From SVTX01 sp045612105 (GTDB lineage Bacteria > Bacillota > Clostridia > Oscillospirales > CAG-272), in contig JAZKYL010000116.1 of NCBI GenBank assembly GCA_045612105.1, forward strand, positions 1 to 64,000: a stretch of 64,000 nucleotides of DNA, written 5' to 3'. How positions within the stretch are numbered: the first letter of the stretch is position 1; each line of letters starts with the position of its first letter. Shown here piece after piece: positions 7,780 to 15,920 of this stretch. The notes under the pieces are model-generated. The model had not been told where the DNA came from and ran no database searches. It was given only the letters and a program-made list of their open reading frames with translations. A program made the position numbers and the translations under genes.

Positions 7780-10620
7780 TCAGTATTCTATTTGACCGCC
7801 ATGCGCTTCAACAAATGCAGCCCACTGATCATCATTGTAATTATATCTGGTATAAGCGATGCCTCCGCGACCCATAATGGGATCGTATTCTTCGGATACG
7901 TAGTTTATCTGATCCGAGAGAAGCGCAAATTCGCCATCCGCGATAATTGGAACGTAGTTGTAGGCTTTGAGAATCGCGCCTTCAATAGCGGCGAGAATTT
8001 GAAGCCTTACTTCGGCATCGGCATCGCCGAAATTGTACGTGTAGATCTCACATCCTCCTCCGAATTCGACTGTGGTACCGTTAAGTGCCTGAGACCACTG
8101 CCTGAGGCTCATGGTTATCTCCTCACCGTCAATATTAAGGGTGAGGGAAACAGCCGAGGAATCAAACCAATTAGCGTCGTATTGCTTTTTGGGGTCGGTG
8201 TAATTCTCTGTAAGCAAGTAAGGATCCAAGAGGTCGCCGCCCCAACCCGCAACTGCGACGTCGTCCAATCTCGGTTTTATCATATCATATACAATGCATC
8301 CCAGACGCGTAGTCTCACAAATCTCAACCTTGCCCTCGAAGGGAGTGCCCACGGTCATTTCTGTAAGCTTTTCGTTGAGATGATTGAAGGTCTTCTGATA
8401 TATCCCGGAGCCTGCATAATGAGCGAACTCAAACTTGACGGTCTGATCCGAAATGCCGTCGCCATCGCTGTCGGTGATATACCCCGCCTCGATAGCATCG
8501 CGGAAAGCTTCAGCAAAAAGAGCCTTTGCCTTTTCGGGAGCGCAACCGGTGATAGAATCGACCGCCGCGTCGAGAGACTCAAAGTCGGAAATGTCCACAC
8601 CGTAGTATTCGCAAAGCACTTTCTTTGCCTCGTCGGTGTCGCGGTATTTTGCGCCCGTTTCTAAGTCATAGACGTAAGCGGAGCCTATGAGTCCGTAAGT
8701 GCCGATATACGAGGGGGAAACTTCGGCTGCAAACTCATCTCTATGGTACGTTAACGAGAGTGCTTTGCGGAAGGATTCCAAAGTCCAGGTTTCGATATCG
8801 TAATTGGCAGAATCAAAGTCTTCAAATGACTCGCGCCCCTTGATAGATTCCAACCATCCGTTTAAAAGCAGGAAAAATACCGTGCCCGAGGGAGTAAAGT
8901 ACGCGTTGTCGGAATCTCTGTACTCCGCGAGATCATCGTACGCGAGAACGTAATTCATAGTCTCACCACGGAAAAACATATTTCTTATCTCTAATTCATT
9001 TGCCGGTCGGCAGATGATGCTTGTGGTCTGGTACATATCGTAGGTCTTGCCGTCCTCGGGATCGACGTAAATATGCTCGCCGTCGGTGTATCCATACCAG
9101 CCTTCGTTCTTTGCGAATCCCAAATAATCACCCTTTTGATAGGCGGTAAGCTTATAAGGGCCGTAGGACATAGTGGTATTGACGGAGGTGCCGTACGTGC
9201 TGGATAAGCGTCCATCCTTCTCGACCTTGCAAGCCTCGTAGTAGGGCTTATAAACTATCCAGTTTTCGGTGAGCTTACGGATAAGGTCAAAGTAATCGAG
9301 AGGCTCACCCAGAACTATTACGATCTCATATTCGCTTGCTTTATATAAACCAACGTTTGAGAAGGCGTAGTTGCTGTCAAAATCAATGCCTTCAACGAAA
9401 TAGTAGTGAAGGTAGGATTCATCCTCGCCCCAACTAGGGTTGCCTGTGATAACGTCAAGGATCATAGCGTAGGTCTCATCGGTGAGAGCAACGACTCCGT
9501 CGGAATTCTTGGCTTCGTTGAGTGCCTTCCAATAGGTCATAGAAAAGTATTCTTTACCATATGCGTTCACATATTGGGCAAGAGAATTCTTACCTGAGAA
9601 ATAATCGATGTTGATGTCGATAGCGATATACATCTTGTTGCCGGTGGTGGGATTTACGTAAATTCCGTCCTCACCCTTTTGAAGATCGGCTATGGTGTAA
9701 TTATCTGCAACCGTGCTAGTGACGTATTTGACGTTTCCCTGACGGAGATATTCTTCTGCATTAGCGATCCAGAAATATTCAGGTGCTTTGTAATTGTTAA
9801 GAGCCGGGTCAAGAAGCTGCGCCATCGAATAGACGTAAGTGTCTGCGTTGATCCTTCTGCCGTTTTCCCAGGTAGCGTTACGGTTGAGCTGTATTTTGTA
9901 AGCATAGCCTTTTTTTGCGTCTGCGGGAATGCCGAATTCCGGACGCGCAGATTTAACCGCCACGGTTATATCAACGGGCATCTCCGCCGCCATTTCGGGC
10001 TGCAGAACGTATCCCTTGAAGGGATCAAGACCGCTTGCGGATTTATTAATAACCTCATCGTTGTAGAAAAAAGCGTAAAGTCCGGCGGTGATGTATGACA
10101 AAGGATATGCGTCGTCCTCGGTCTGATATGTGTGAGGATTCCAGTTGCTCGAAATATTCGTTACCGCATCCTTCCAGGTATATCCGTCGCCCGTAGGTAA
10201 CTCGCCGATCGGTACGTAAGTGTCGGTCTCGTGCGTATAGTTATCTTCCGTTTCGGTTTCAGTGGTAACGGTAACTGTTTCTGTAGATTCGATATTATCG
10301 GTAACGGTCCCGACAGACCCGGATTCTGTTGACTCGATCTCATCAGTGTCGGACTCCACAGAAGCGGATTCTGTAGACTTTGCCTCGTCCCTGTCCTCGT
10401 CAGATTGGGTAGATTCGGATTCTTCATCCAAATCAGCCTTGGAGGTTTCACTTGCCTCCGATTGATCCTTATCAGGCTCGGAAGTCACAGTAACGTCCGT
10501 TTCCTTACTCTCGAAGGTGGACGTGGTCTCCGAAGGAATATTTGCAGTACAAGAGGCAAGCGGAAGCACTATACATAAAACAAGAGTCATAGCGACTAAG
10601 CAAATCAGGTATTTTTTCAT
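7780..10620 (-). CDS. Family 5 extracellular solute-binding lipoprotein with long Ser/Thr/Glu linker
   Basis: A 946-aa lipoprotein. The signal peptide ends in lipobox LASC with the lipidated Cys at residue 24. Residues 25-145 are a low-complexity Ser/Thr/Glu/Asp linker. The rest resembles oligopeptide/oligosaccharide-binding proteins (SBP_bac_5), with typical segments such as LNRNATWENGRRINADTYVYSM and SFRKALSLTYHRDEFA. It is much longer than the usual 500-600 aa. It is the first gene of the operon and has a consensus promoter, but no permease or ATPase lies beside it, so it must share a transporter encoded elsewhere. It is anchored outside the membrane. The ligand is unknown; the enzymes downstream suggest a saccharide. 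Confidence 0.8.
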   Translation of the reverse strand: MKKYLICLVAMTLVLCIVLPLASCTANIPSETTSTFESKETDVTVTSEPDKDQSEASETSKADLDEESESTQSDEDRDEAKSTESASVESDTDEIESTESGSVGTVTDNIESTETVTVTTETETEDNYTHETDTYVPIGELPTGDGYTWKDAVTNISSNWNPHTYQTEDDAYPLSYITAGLYAFFYNDEVINKSASGLDPFKGYVLQPEMAAEMPVDITVAVKSARPEFGIPADAKKGYAYKIQLNRNATWENGRRINADTYVYSMAQLLDPALNNYKAPEYFWIANAEEYLRQGNVKYVTSTVADNYTIADLQKGEDGIYVNPTTGNKMYIAIDINIDYFSGKNSLAQYVNAYGKEYFSMTYWKALNEAKNSDGVVALTDETYAMILDVITGNPSWGEDESYLHYYFVEGIDFDSNYAFSNVGLYKASEYEIVIVLGEPLDYFDLIRKLTENWIVYKPYYEACKVEKDGRLSSTYGTSVNTTMSYGPYKLTAYQKGDYLGFAKNEGWYGYTDGEHIYVDPEDGKTYDMYQTTSIICRPANELEIRNMFFRGETMNYVLAYDDLAEYRDSDNAYFTPSGTVFFLLLNGWLESIKGRESFEDFDSANYDIETWTLESFRKALSLTYHRDEFAAEVSPSYIGTYGLIGSAYVYDLETGAKYRDTDEAKKVLCEYYGVDISDFESLDAAVDSITGCAPEKAKALFAEAFRDAIEAGYITDSDGDGISDQTVKFEFAHYAGSGIYQKTFNHLNEKLTEMTVGTPFEGKVEICETTRLGCIVYDMIKPRLDDVAVAGWGGDLLDPYLLTENYTDPKKQYDANWFDSSAVSLTLNIDGEEITMSLRQWSQALNGTTVEFGGGCEIYTYNFGDADAEVRLQILAAIEGAILKAYNYVPIIADGEFALLSDQINYVSEEYDPIMGRGGIAYTRYNYNDDQWAAFVEAHGGQIEY

Positions 10621-10663
10621 ATTTCCTCCTTGAATCTATAATAATTTGTGATCCCTCATAATA

Positions 10664-10692
10664 ATTATACTATATTACTTATTGTGTGTCAA
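10664..10692 (-). promoter_or_regulatory. Consensus promoter of the sugar operon
   Basis: On the minus strand TTGACA (10692-10687) and TATAAT (10669-10664) are separated by exactly 17 bp and lie just upstream of the binding-protein gene, which has AAGGAGG as its ribosome site. A perfect core suggests that control is by repression or by an activator-independent mechanism, with the divergent AraC gene the obvious candidate regulator. Confidence 0.85.
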
Positions 10693-10724
10693 TATATTCT
10701 GCTCGCTTTATTCAGCTAAAGTCA

Positions 10725-10753
10725 TTGACAAACTGTAAAAAATATGTTACCAT
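10725..10753 (+). promoter_or_regulatory. Promoter of the divergent AraC gene
   Basis: TTGACA at 10725-10730, 17-bp spacer, TACCAT at 10748-10753. The expected transcription start falls at or within a few bases of the ATG at 10760, so the mRNA may be leaderless. Confidence 0.65.
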
Positions 10754-10759
10754 AAGCAT

Positions 10760-11647
10760 ATGGAAAAGAAATATTACAAACACAAATTAGAAAATCTTTT
10801 GGTGATAAGCAAAATAATCACCATCCACTACTTTGAATTTGATAAAAATTTTGTCAGTCACACCGAGTCTCACGACTTTTGGGAGCTGGTATATGCCGAT
10901 AAGGGTGACCTGATCTGTAAAATCGAGGACAAGGAGACAATACTTAGGGAAGGAGAGGTCATTTTTCACAAGCCGGGTGTAACCCACGCTCACAGAGCCG
11001 ATGGCAGACGCGCGCCCAACGTTTTTATCATTTCATTCGAGTGCAAAAACGAAGCTATACGTTATTTTGAAGACAGACAGATGGCAGTGGATAAAAGCCT
11101 GCTCCGTTTTATTTTCGCAATAATCGAGGAGAGCAAACGCACTTTTGATCTTCCCTATTCCGACCCCGACCTAAAAAAAATGAAGCTGCTTGAAAACCCT
11201 ACTCTTGGCGGTCAGCAGCTAATAAAAAATTATCTTGAGCTTTTGCTTATAAATCTGATGCGCAATGAGACAGAAAAAAACAGCTCCGAGGCAGTATTCT
11301 TACCGCAGGAGCAGTTTGACGAGCTTATCAGCGATAAGGTCATAGAATATATGAAGGATCACGTTACAGAGCGGCTTTCGGTGGATGATGTCTGCCGAGA
11401 ATTGCATTATAACAAATCCTACGTTTTCAGACAGTTCAAAAAAACCACGGGAAGCTCGCTCATGGCATATTTCGTCAAAATGAAAGTACAAAAAGCAAAA
11501 GAAATGCTCCGCGAGACCGATCTGTCGGTAGCGGCGATCTCCGACAAGCTCTCATTTGATAGTCCAAACTATTTTTCAAAGACATTTAAGAAAATAACCG
11601 GATATACGCCGTCCACTTATAGAAAAATGAGACGTGGAAATAAATAG
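10760..11647 (+). CDS. AraC-family transcriptional regulator of the sugar operon
   Basis: A 295-aa regulator with an N-terminal cupin sensor (for example HDFWELVYADKGDL, LREGEVIFHKPGVTHAH) and a C-terminal double helix-turn-helix (from about residue 193; LSVAAISDKLSFDSPNYFSKTFKKITGYTPSTYRK region). It is transcribed divergently from the seven-gene sugar operon, with a 139-bp shared upstream region, which makes it the likely ligand-responsive regulator of that operon. No Shine-Dalgarno sequence precedes the ATG and the promoter is almost adjacent, suggesting leaderless initiation. The effector is probably an operon substrate or intermediate. Confidence 0.9.
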   Translation: MEKKYYKHKLENLLVISKIITIHYFEFDKNFVSHTESHDFWELVYADKGDLICKIEDKETILREGEVIFHKPGVTHAHRADGRRAPNVFIISFECKNEAIRYFEDRQMAVDKSLLRFIFAIIEESKRTFDLPYSDPDLKKMKLLENPTLGGQQLIKNYLELLLINLMRNETEKNSSEAVFLPQEQFDELISDKVIEYMKDHVTERLSVDDVCRELHYNKSYVFRQFKKTTGSSLMAYFVKMKVQKAKEMLRETDLSVAAISDKLSFDSPNYFSKTFKKITGYTPSTYRKMRRGNK

Positions 11648-11648
11648 G

Positions 11649-12146
11649 TTATTTTACTTCGTCAACAAAAACGTAATAGACTTCATTGAAAAATCCAATA
11701 TATTTTTGAACGAGTATTGTGTCACCCTCCTCAACGATGTCATCATCGTCAAAATAAAACCATCTGTAATCGTTAAGGTCAACATTTCCATACTCGCCGT
11801 CGGGGTCGGTAAAGCCGGCAGTTCCCCCACCCTTGCCGTTTAAAGACTTAACCACAACTTTATATTCGCCCAAATAATCATTGTAAGTTATGCGGTTTCC
11901 CACGTTATAAACACCAACTGATACCAGCATGAGTGCAATCGAGATAACAAGAGATTTCAAAGCTATTGATGTGGGTTTAGAAGTGCTGTTTTTTTCGTTA
12001 AAAATAATCATAACAACAAAGGGCGACACAGTTGAGATAAGAAGAAACACAGGAAAAGCCATTATGCTATTTAAAAGTAATCCGTAACAAAACGGAAATG
12101 CCAAGGCAAAGACACAGCAAATGATATATTTCAAATATTTTTTCAT
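11649..12146 (-). CDS. Small membrane protein, unknown function
   Basis: A 165-aa protein with three hydrophobic segments (about residues 5-24, 28-49 and 65-84), followed by an 80-residue hydrophilic domain rich in Asp/Tyr, predicted outside the membrane. The gene converges on the AraC gene, ending one base after it, so the two share their 3' boundary. I do not recognise the family. It stands alone on this strand and no role in the sugar system can be supported. Confidence 0.55.
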   Translation of the reverse strand: MKKYLKYIICCVFALAFPFCYGLLLNSIMAFPVFLLISTVSPFVVMIIFNEKNSTSKPTSIALKSLVISIALMLVSVGVYNVGNRITYNDYLGEYKVVVKSLNGKGGGTAGFTDPDGEYGNVDLNDYRWFYFDDDDIVEEGDTILVQKYIGFFNEVYYVFVDEVK

Positions 12147-12495
12147 ACGTCATCCTTTTTAGAAGATATGGTTTAATATTACCATATATTTTTTGAAAAG
12201 TCAATATAAAAAGCTTGAAACAGATTTGTGTGAGAAATATGGGAATCTAAACCTTTACTCAAAAATCGCACGCGATTTTTGGTGAAAGATTCGATTCCTC
12301 GTGCGAAGCACGCAAAAAAGAACATATGCAACGTGCGAGAAAAAATTCTTGCCCATCGAGGGCAAGAATTTTTTTGACCCGTACGGGAATCAGAACATTT
12401 ACCAAATTCGTGCCGAATTTGGTGATGTAGGTTCTCTGCCGCCCGTACGGGCAAGCAAAAAAGAACAGGAGCACGAAAGTGCTCCTGTTCTTTTT
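12147..12495. repeat. tRNA-Glu-tail relics and terminator-like hairpins
   Basis: No coding gene is seen. The stretch holds a 17-bp exact copy (12375-12391) of the tRNA-Glu 3' end (12499-12515). Directly beyond it, in the direction of tRNA transcription, is a terminator-like hairpin of ATTCTTGCCC and GGGCAAGAAT (12350-12372). A second hairpin, GAACAGGAGCAC/GTGCTCCTGTTC (about 12462-12489), sits just downstream of the intact tRNA-Glu. A GCCCGTACGGGC palindrome (about 12443-12454) repeats the acceptor motif again. The layout suggests repeated duplication or excision events at this tRNA tail. Confidence 0.55.
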
Positions 12496-12496
12496 T
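12462..12496 (-). terminator. Terminator of the tRNA-Met/tRNA-Glu unit
   Basis: A 12-14-bp stem (GAACAGGAGCAC arm, GAAA loop on the plus strand) is flanked by A and T tracts on both sides, so it can act in both directions. It starts immediately after the encoded CCA of tRNA-Glu. Confidence 0.75.
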
Positions 12497-12570
12497 GGTG
12501 ACCCGTACGGGAATCGAACCCATGTTACAGCCGTGAAAGGGCCGTGTCTTAACCGCTTGACCAACGGGCC
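12496..12570 (-). tRNA. tRNA-Glu (anticodon TTC)
   Basis: Read on the minus strand, the acceptor GGCCCGT pairs with ACGGGTC, the anticodon stem CGGCC/GGCTG encloses loop CTTTCAC (anticodon TTC), and the T-loop is TTCGATT. The discriminator A is followed by a gene-encoded CCA. It is co-transcribed behind tRNA-Met. Confidence 0.92.
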
Positions 12571-12578
12571 TTATTTAC

Positions 12579-12605
12579 AAAATGCGGAAAATTTCCGCAT
12601 TTTGT
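12579..12605 (-). other. Palindromic spacer between the two tRNAs
   Basis: A 27-nt palindrome (arms CAAAATGCGGAAA and TTTCCGCATTTTG, one central base) fills the space between tRNA-Met and tRNA-Glu. It may be an RNase processing signal or a weak terminator. Confidence 0.5.
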
Positions 12606-12606
12606 T

Positions 12607-12683
12607 TGGTAGCGGGAATTGGACTTGAACCCATGACCTACCGGGTATGAACCGGTTGCTCTAGCCAACTGAGCTATCCCGCC
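12607..12683 (-). tRNA. tRNA-Met, elongator type (anticodon CAT)
   Basis: Acceptor GGCGGGA pairs with TCCCGCT. The anticodon stem ACCGG/CCGGT encloses TTCATAC. It lacks the initiator hallmarks (C1-A72 mismatch and GGG/CCC pairs), so it is read as elongator Met; a tRNA-Ile with modified CAT is possible but less likely. CCA is encoded. Confidence 0.88.
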
Positions 12684-12713
12684 ATATTGCGCTCTTTTGT
12701 CGAACGCTTGAAT

Positions 12714-12742
12714 ATTATATCACAATCGAAGCCGCTTGTCAA
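12714..12742 (-). promoter_or_regulatory. Promoter of the tRNA-Met/tRNA-Glu unit
   Basis: On the minus strand TTGACA (12742-12737), 17-bp spacer, TATAAT (12719-12714). It lies 31 bp upstream of the tRNA-Met 5' end. Confidence 0.9.
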
Positions 12743-12822
12743 TGCTTATTTGCAAAATTCACAAAATTAATTTTTAATTCATCCTCGGTTAACAATTCTC
12801 GTTCTTTTTAATCTCAAAACAC

Positions 12823-12853
12823 CCCTTGCAGAGCCGTTTTAGCTCCGCAAGGG
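12823..12853 (-). terminator. Hairpin after the DUF4340 gene
   Basis: CCTTGCGGAGC and GGCTCTGCAAGG arms, read on the minus strand, form a strong stem about 25 bp past the DUF4340 stop codon. The T-tract is weak, so termination is probable rather than certain. Confidence 0.5.
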
Positions 12854-12877
12854 ATATTTTGCCCTAAATTAAAGGCA

Positions 12878-15800
12878 TTAATACTTAGTTACGGCATCGA
12901 TTTCTTCGCCGTTAGCCATTTTCTTTGCATCCTCGATTATTTTATCCGCATAGGTTCTCAAAACGTAAAATTTACTAAATGCGGACGCTGAATCCGATGC
13001 AAAACCGTCATCCTCGGATATTGCTTCAATAGTAATATAGGATTTTCTTTCGGTATATTGGTAGAAACGGTAAACCGTATCACGTCTGTTACCCTTAAAA
13101 TCTCTTCCGTATATAGTAATTTTGAGCTGACAGGGATTACCCTCCGTATCGCTTGAGAAATTATCAAGGCTCTTAAGAGCGGCCATCTCTTCATCGGAAA
13201 TCTCAGCCATACCCTCAAGAGAAGCATAGAGCATGCCCGAATAGAACTGCTTAAAATTATCGATCGCGCTGGTATCTACCAATTTACCGACGTGGTTGGT
13301 GGTCTTGATATTGTAATCCAAAAGCTTATCGTTTGCGTAGACCTCCGCGACGTAATTTTCGCTTGTCTGAAGATCGATTATTCCCCAATCTCCGCTCTCC
13401 TCGTTAACCACCACAAGAGTGCCGCTTCCCGTAAGGTAATATGCGCCATTGTTCCAAATACCTATTGTACAATCGCTGTACGTTGCGGTCTCGTAGGCTT
13501 TTTTGCTAACGTTGTATGCCTGAATCTTACCCAAGCTTTCGTCATAGATCAACTTGTTCGAGGTCGTTGGATAATAGGTTTCAGGATATCTCAAAATTTT
13601 GCCGCTACTACTGTATTTTGCGGGTATTTCAACCGCTCTTTGCGCAAGTCTGCTTGTATTCCTGTCAGCGAAGTAAAGTCCACCCTCCAGCCTGTCAAGA
13701 ATGCTCCATTCACCGGTTTTAGCGTTGACAAGGACGTACTGTCCGCTCTGTGTGACGAAAACGTTACCGTGATTCCAACTTCCCCTATTAACGCTTCCGT
13801 ATTTTTCGTCGAGCTGATCCGCAATATAGGAATCTTTATCCGTAATGTATACGTATCCGCTGTTTGTTACGAAATAGTCTGTCTCAAAATAGGATTTCAA
13901 CCAGCTTCCCGTTTCGCCGAGCTTGTTTCCGTTTGCGTCAACAATTACTACCTGTTCAACAAGAACCGCGTTTTTAGTATTGATGTCATAGCTCAACATG
14001 TAGTAATAGATAGCCATCGCATCGTCGTTTCCGTCCTCATCTGTGTCGACCTGCTTGTCTTCAACAAAAAGGAAGCTATCACTCTGGGGCGTACCTTTAA
14101 CATAAGGTATGGGAGTTATAAGAAAATCTCCACTATTTATTGCATCCATACCTACACCGTTAAGCAACAGCACGTATTTTCCGGTCTTCGGGTCTTTTTC
14201 TATCTTGTAAGTATTCTTACCGTCGGTAAAACCGCTTCCGCTTTGCTCAATATACGACATAAAGCTTGACGCCGTAGCGTCTACGTCGAAATTCACCGAA
14301 TATCCCGGAGCTTCTATCTTTATCGACTCAATGTAAGCAAGATCAAGCTGAATGTAGCTTTGGTCGTACCACTTGATCTCATCCCATTCAAGAAATCCAA
14401 AACTGCTTTCCTTGACACCCACTATCATATCGTAAGTGTCGGAATATGCATAAAATATACCTTCGTCGGTTTTTTCGCTGATCTTAACCGTGTTTTCCAC
14501 GTATATCGTCTCGCCCTTATCGTCCTCCGTTTTGTAGTAATAGGACAAGATATACTTAGCCGAGTCAAGCCCATAGCGGTCAAGCTCCTCATCGGAAGGC
14601 GCGAGCTTTATGACCTCTGTAAAGTCGGTAGCATAAAGCGCACTGAGCACCGAATCGATAGTAGAACTGTTTATATAGTATCCGCCTGCGTATTCAAGCT
14701 TCGATTCATACGGCAGATAAGAATACATCGAGCCTTTTCTCTCATCCATATCAATATAAGAGAAATGGCATACCTTATAGCTGTACTTTTCCAAAAGCTC
14801 CACATAATACTTAATAACGTCATCCTGACCAATATTCTCCGCATTGTCCCCATCAATGATGTGCCCGAATTTTTCTTCAAGAGCCGCATAGATAGTATCG
14901 TAATCGATATCCTGACGGAGAATAAAGTCGTATACGTTAAAATAATCTGTCTGTCCCATAGGGTAAACTATGGTAGGCGTAAGATAAGCTTCGATGCTTT
15001 TGAATACGGTAGGCTCGAAATTGACCGAGCTCAGCACGTATACCGTGTCTCTTCCCTCATACTTTGCGTAGCAGGCATTTCCCGTAACCGTAACGTCACC
15101 TAAGGTCACCTTGTGCTGCTCACCCGTCATGGTGGTTATAACGTAACGGATAGGCTCATATTCGTATTCGACAACGGTCTCATTTCCCTCTTCATCTGTC
15201 TCGGTTTCGGTTCTGGTCTCGGAAACCAGTCCGTATTCCGCATAATCGATGCTTCCGTCCGCCAGCTTTTTAGGCTCCTCAAGACGCAGCGTGGATATTG
15301 TGTAACCGCATGCCACGGCAAGTCTCGCAAAGGTCTCTTTATTAAATGGAGCACCCTCATATCCTACGATCTCAAAATTGTTGTCCTTGGCGCGTTTAAA
15401 GGTATACGAACCGTACTCATTGTGAATTTCAATAGATGCGATAACTCTGGAGCTGTCCTTGGTGGAAGAAGCATCGTAGGTAAGCTGCTTGAACATAAGC
15501 ACTCTTTGAGCGTAGCCTTCCTCCTCTGTGCCCTCCAGATCTATGACAGCATATACTGTATACTGACCTGTTTCGCCGTCTATCTTAACCTGAGTTCCAA
15601 GATCGGTAAGATAATACCCCTCTTCGTTCCTGTCCAGCATATCACCGTTCTTGTAGCAAAGAGAGTAGACTCCGTCTATCTTTTTTATATGGTACTCAGT
15701 GCCGTCAACGTCAGGAAAGACGTATATCTGCACTAAATAATTCACCGCAATCAGCCCAACTATAAGCAACGCGATGGCAACCGCCATAAGTACAATAGCA

Positions 15801-15886
15801 ATACGCTGCTTTTTCAGCATCGATCTTCTCTGTATCCGAGCGACTGCTGACGAGGTCGCAGTGTTTTTTGTGTTTTTTTCTGACAT
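12878..15886 (-). CDS. DUF4340 domain membrane-anchored protein
   Basis: A 1002-aa protein with one N-terminal membrane segment (about residues 27-50) and a very long outer domain of repeated beta-rich modules of the DUF4340 type (segments such as FKRAKDNNFEIVGYEGAPFN and the YGLDSAKYILSYYY region). DUF4340 proteins are commonly encoded with Gld-type ABC genes. It is the last gene of the five-gene set here, 34 bp after the GldG-like paralog. It is probably an extracytoplasmic partner of that ABC complex. No enzymatic motif is seen, and the length is unusually large for the family. Confidence 0.75.
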   Translation of the reverse strand: MSEKNTKNTATSSAVARIQRRSMLKKQRIAIVLMAVAIALLIVGLIAVNYLVQIYVFPDVDGTEYHIKKIDGVYSLCYKNGDMLDRNEEGYYLTDLGTQVKIDGETGQYTVYAVIDLEGTEEEGYAQRVLMFKQLTYDASSTKDSSRVIASIEIHNEYGSYTFKRAKDNNFEIVGYEGAPFNKETFARLAVACGYTISTLRLEEPKKLADGSIDYAEYGLVSETRTETETDEEGNETVVEYEYEPIRYVITTMTGEQHKVTLGDVTVTGNACYAKYEGRDTVYVLSSVNFEPTVFKSIEAYLTPTIVYPMGQTDYFNVYDFILRQDIDYDTIYAALEEKFGHIIDGDNAENIGQDDVIKYYVELLEKYSYKVCHFSYIDMDERKGSMYSYLPYESKLEYAGGYYINSSTIDSVLSALYATDFTEVIKLAPSDEELDRYGLDSAKYILSYYYKTEDDKGETIYVENTVKISEKTDEGIFYAYSDTYDMIVGVKESSFGFLEWDEIKWYDQSYIQLDLAYIESIKIEAPGYSVNFDVDATASSFMSYIEQSGSGFTDGKNTYKIEKDPKTGKYVLLLNGVGMDAINSGDFLITPIPYVKGTPQSDSFLFVEDKQVDTDEDGNDDAMAIYYYMLSYDINTKNAVLVEQVVIVDANGNKLGETGSWLKSYFETDYFVTNSGYVYITDKDSYIADQLDEKYGSVNRGSWNHGNVFVTQSGQYVLVNAKTGEWSILDRLEGGLYFADRNTSRLAQRAVEIPAKYSSSGKILRYPETYYPTTSNKLIYDESLGKIQAYNVSKKAYETATYSDCTIGIWNNGAYYLTGSGTLVVVNEESGDWGIIDLQTSENYVAEVYANDKLLDYNIKTTNHVGKLVDTSAIDNFKQFYSGMLYASLEGMAEISDEEMAALKSLDNFSSDTEGNPCQLKITIYGRDFKGNRRDTVYRFYQYTERKSYITIEAISEDDGFASDSASAFSKFYVLRTYADKIIEDAKKMANGEEIDAVTKY

Positions 15887-15920
15887 AACAAAAATTCCTT
15901 AATTCAAGAAAAATACTTGA

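Noticed and set aside
12179..12564. Frames through the tRNA-Glu region
   Set aside because: They read through tRNA and terminator hairpins and have no ribosome site or protein-like sequence.
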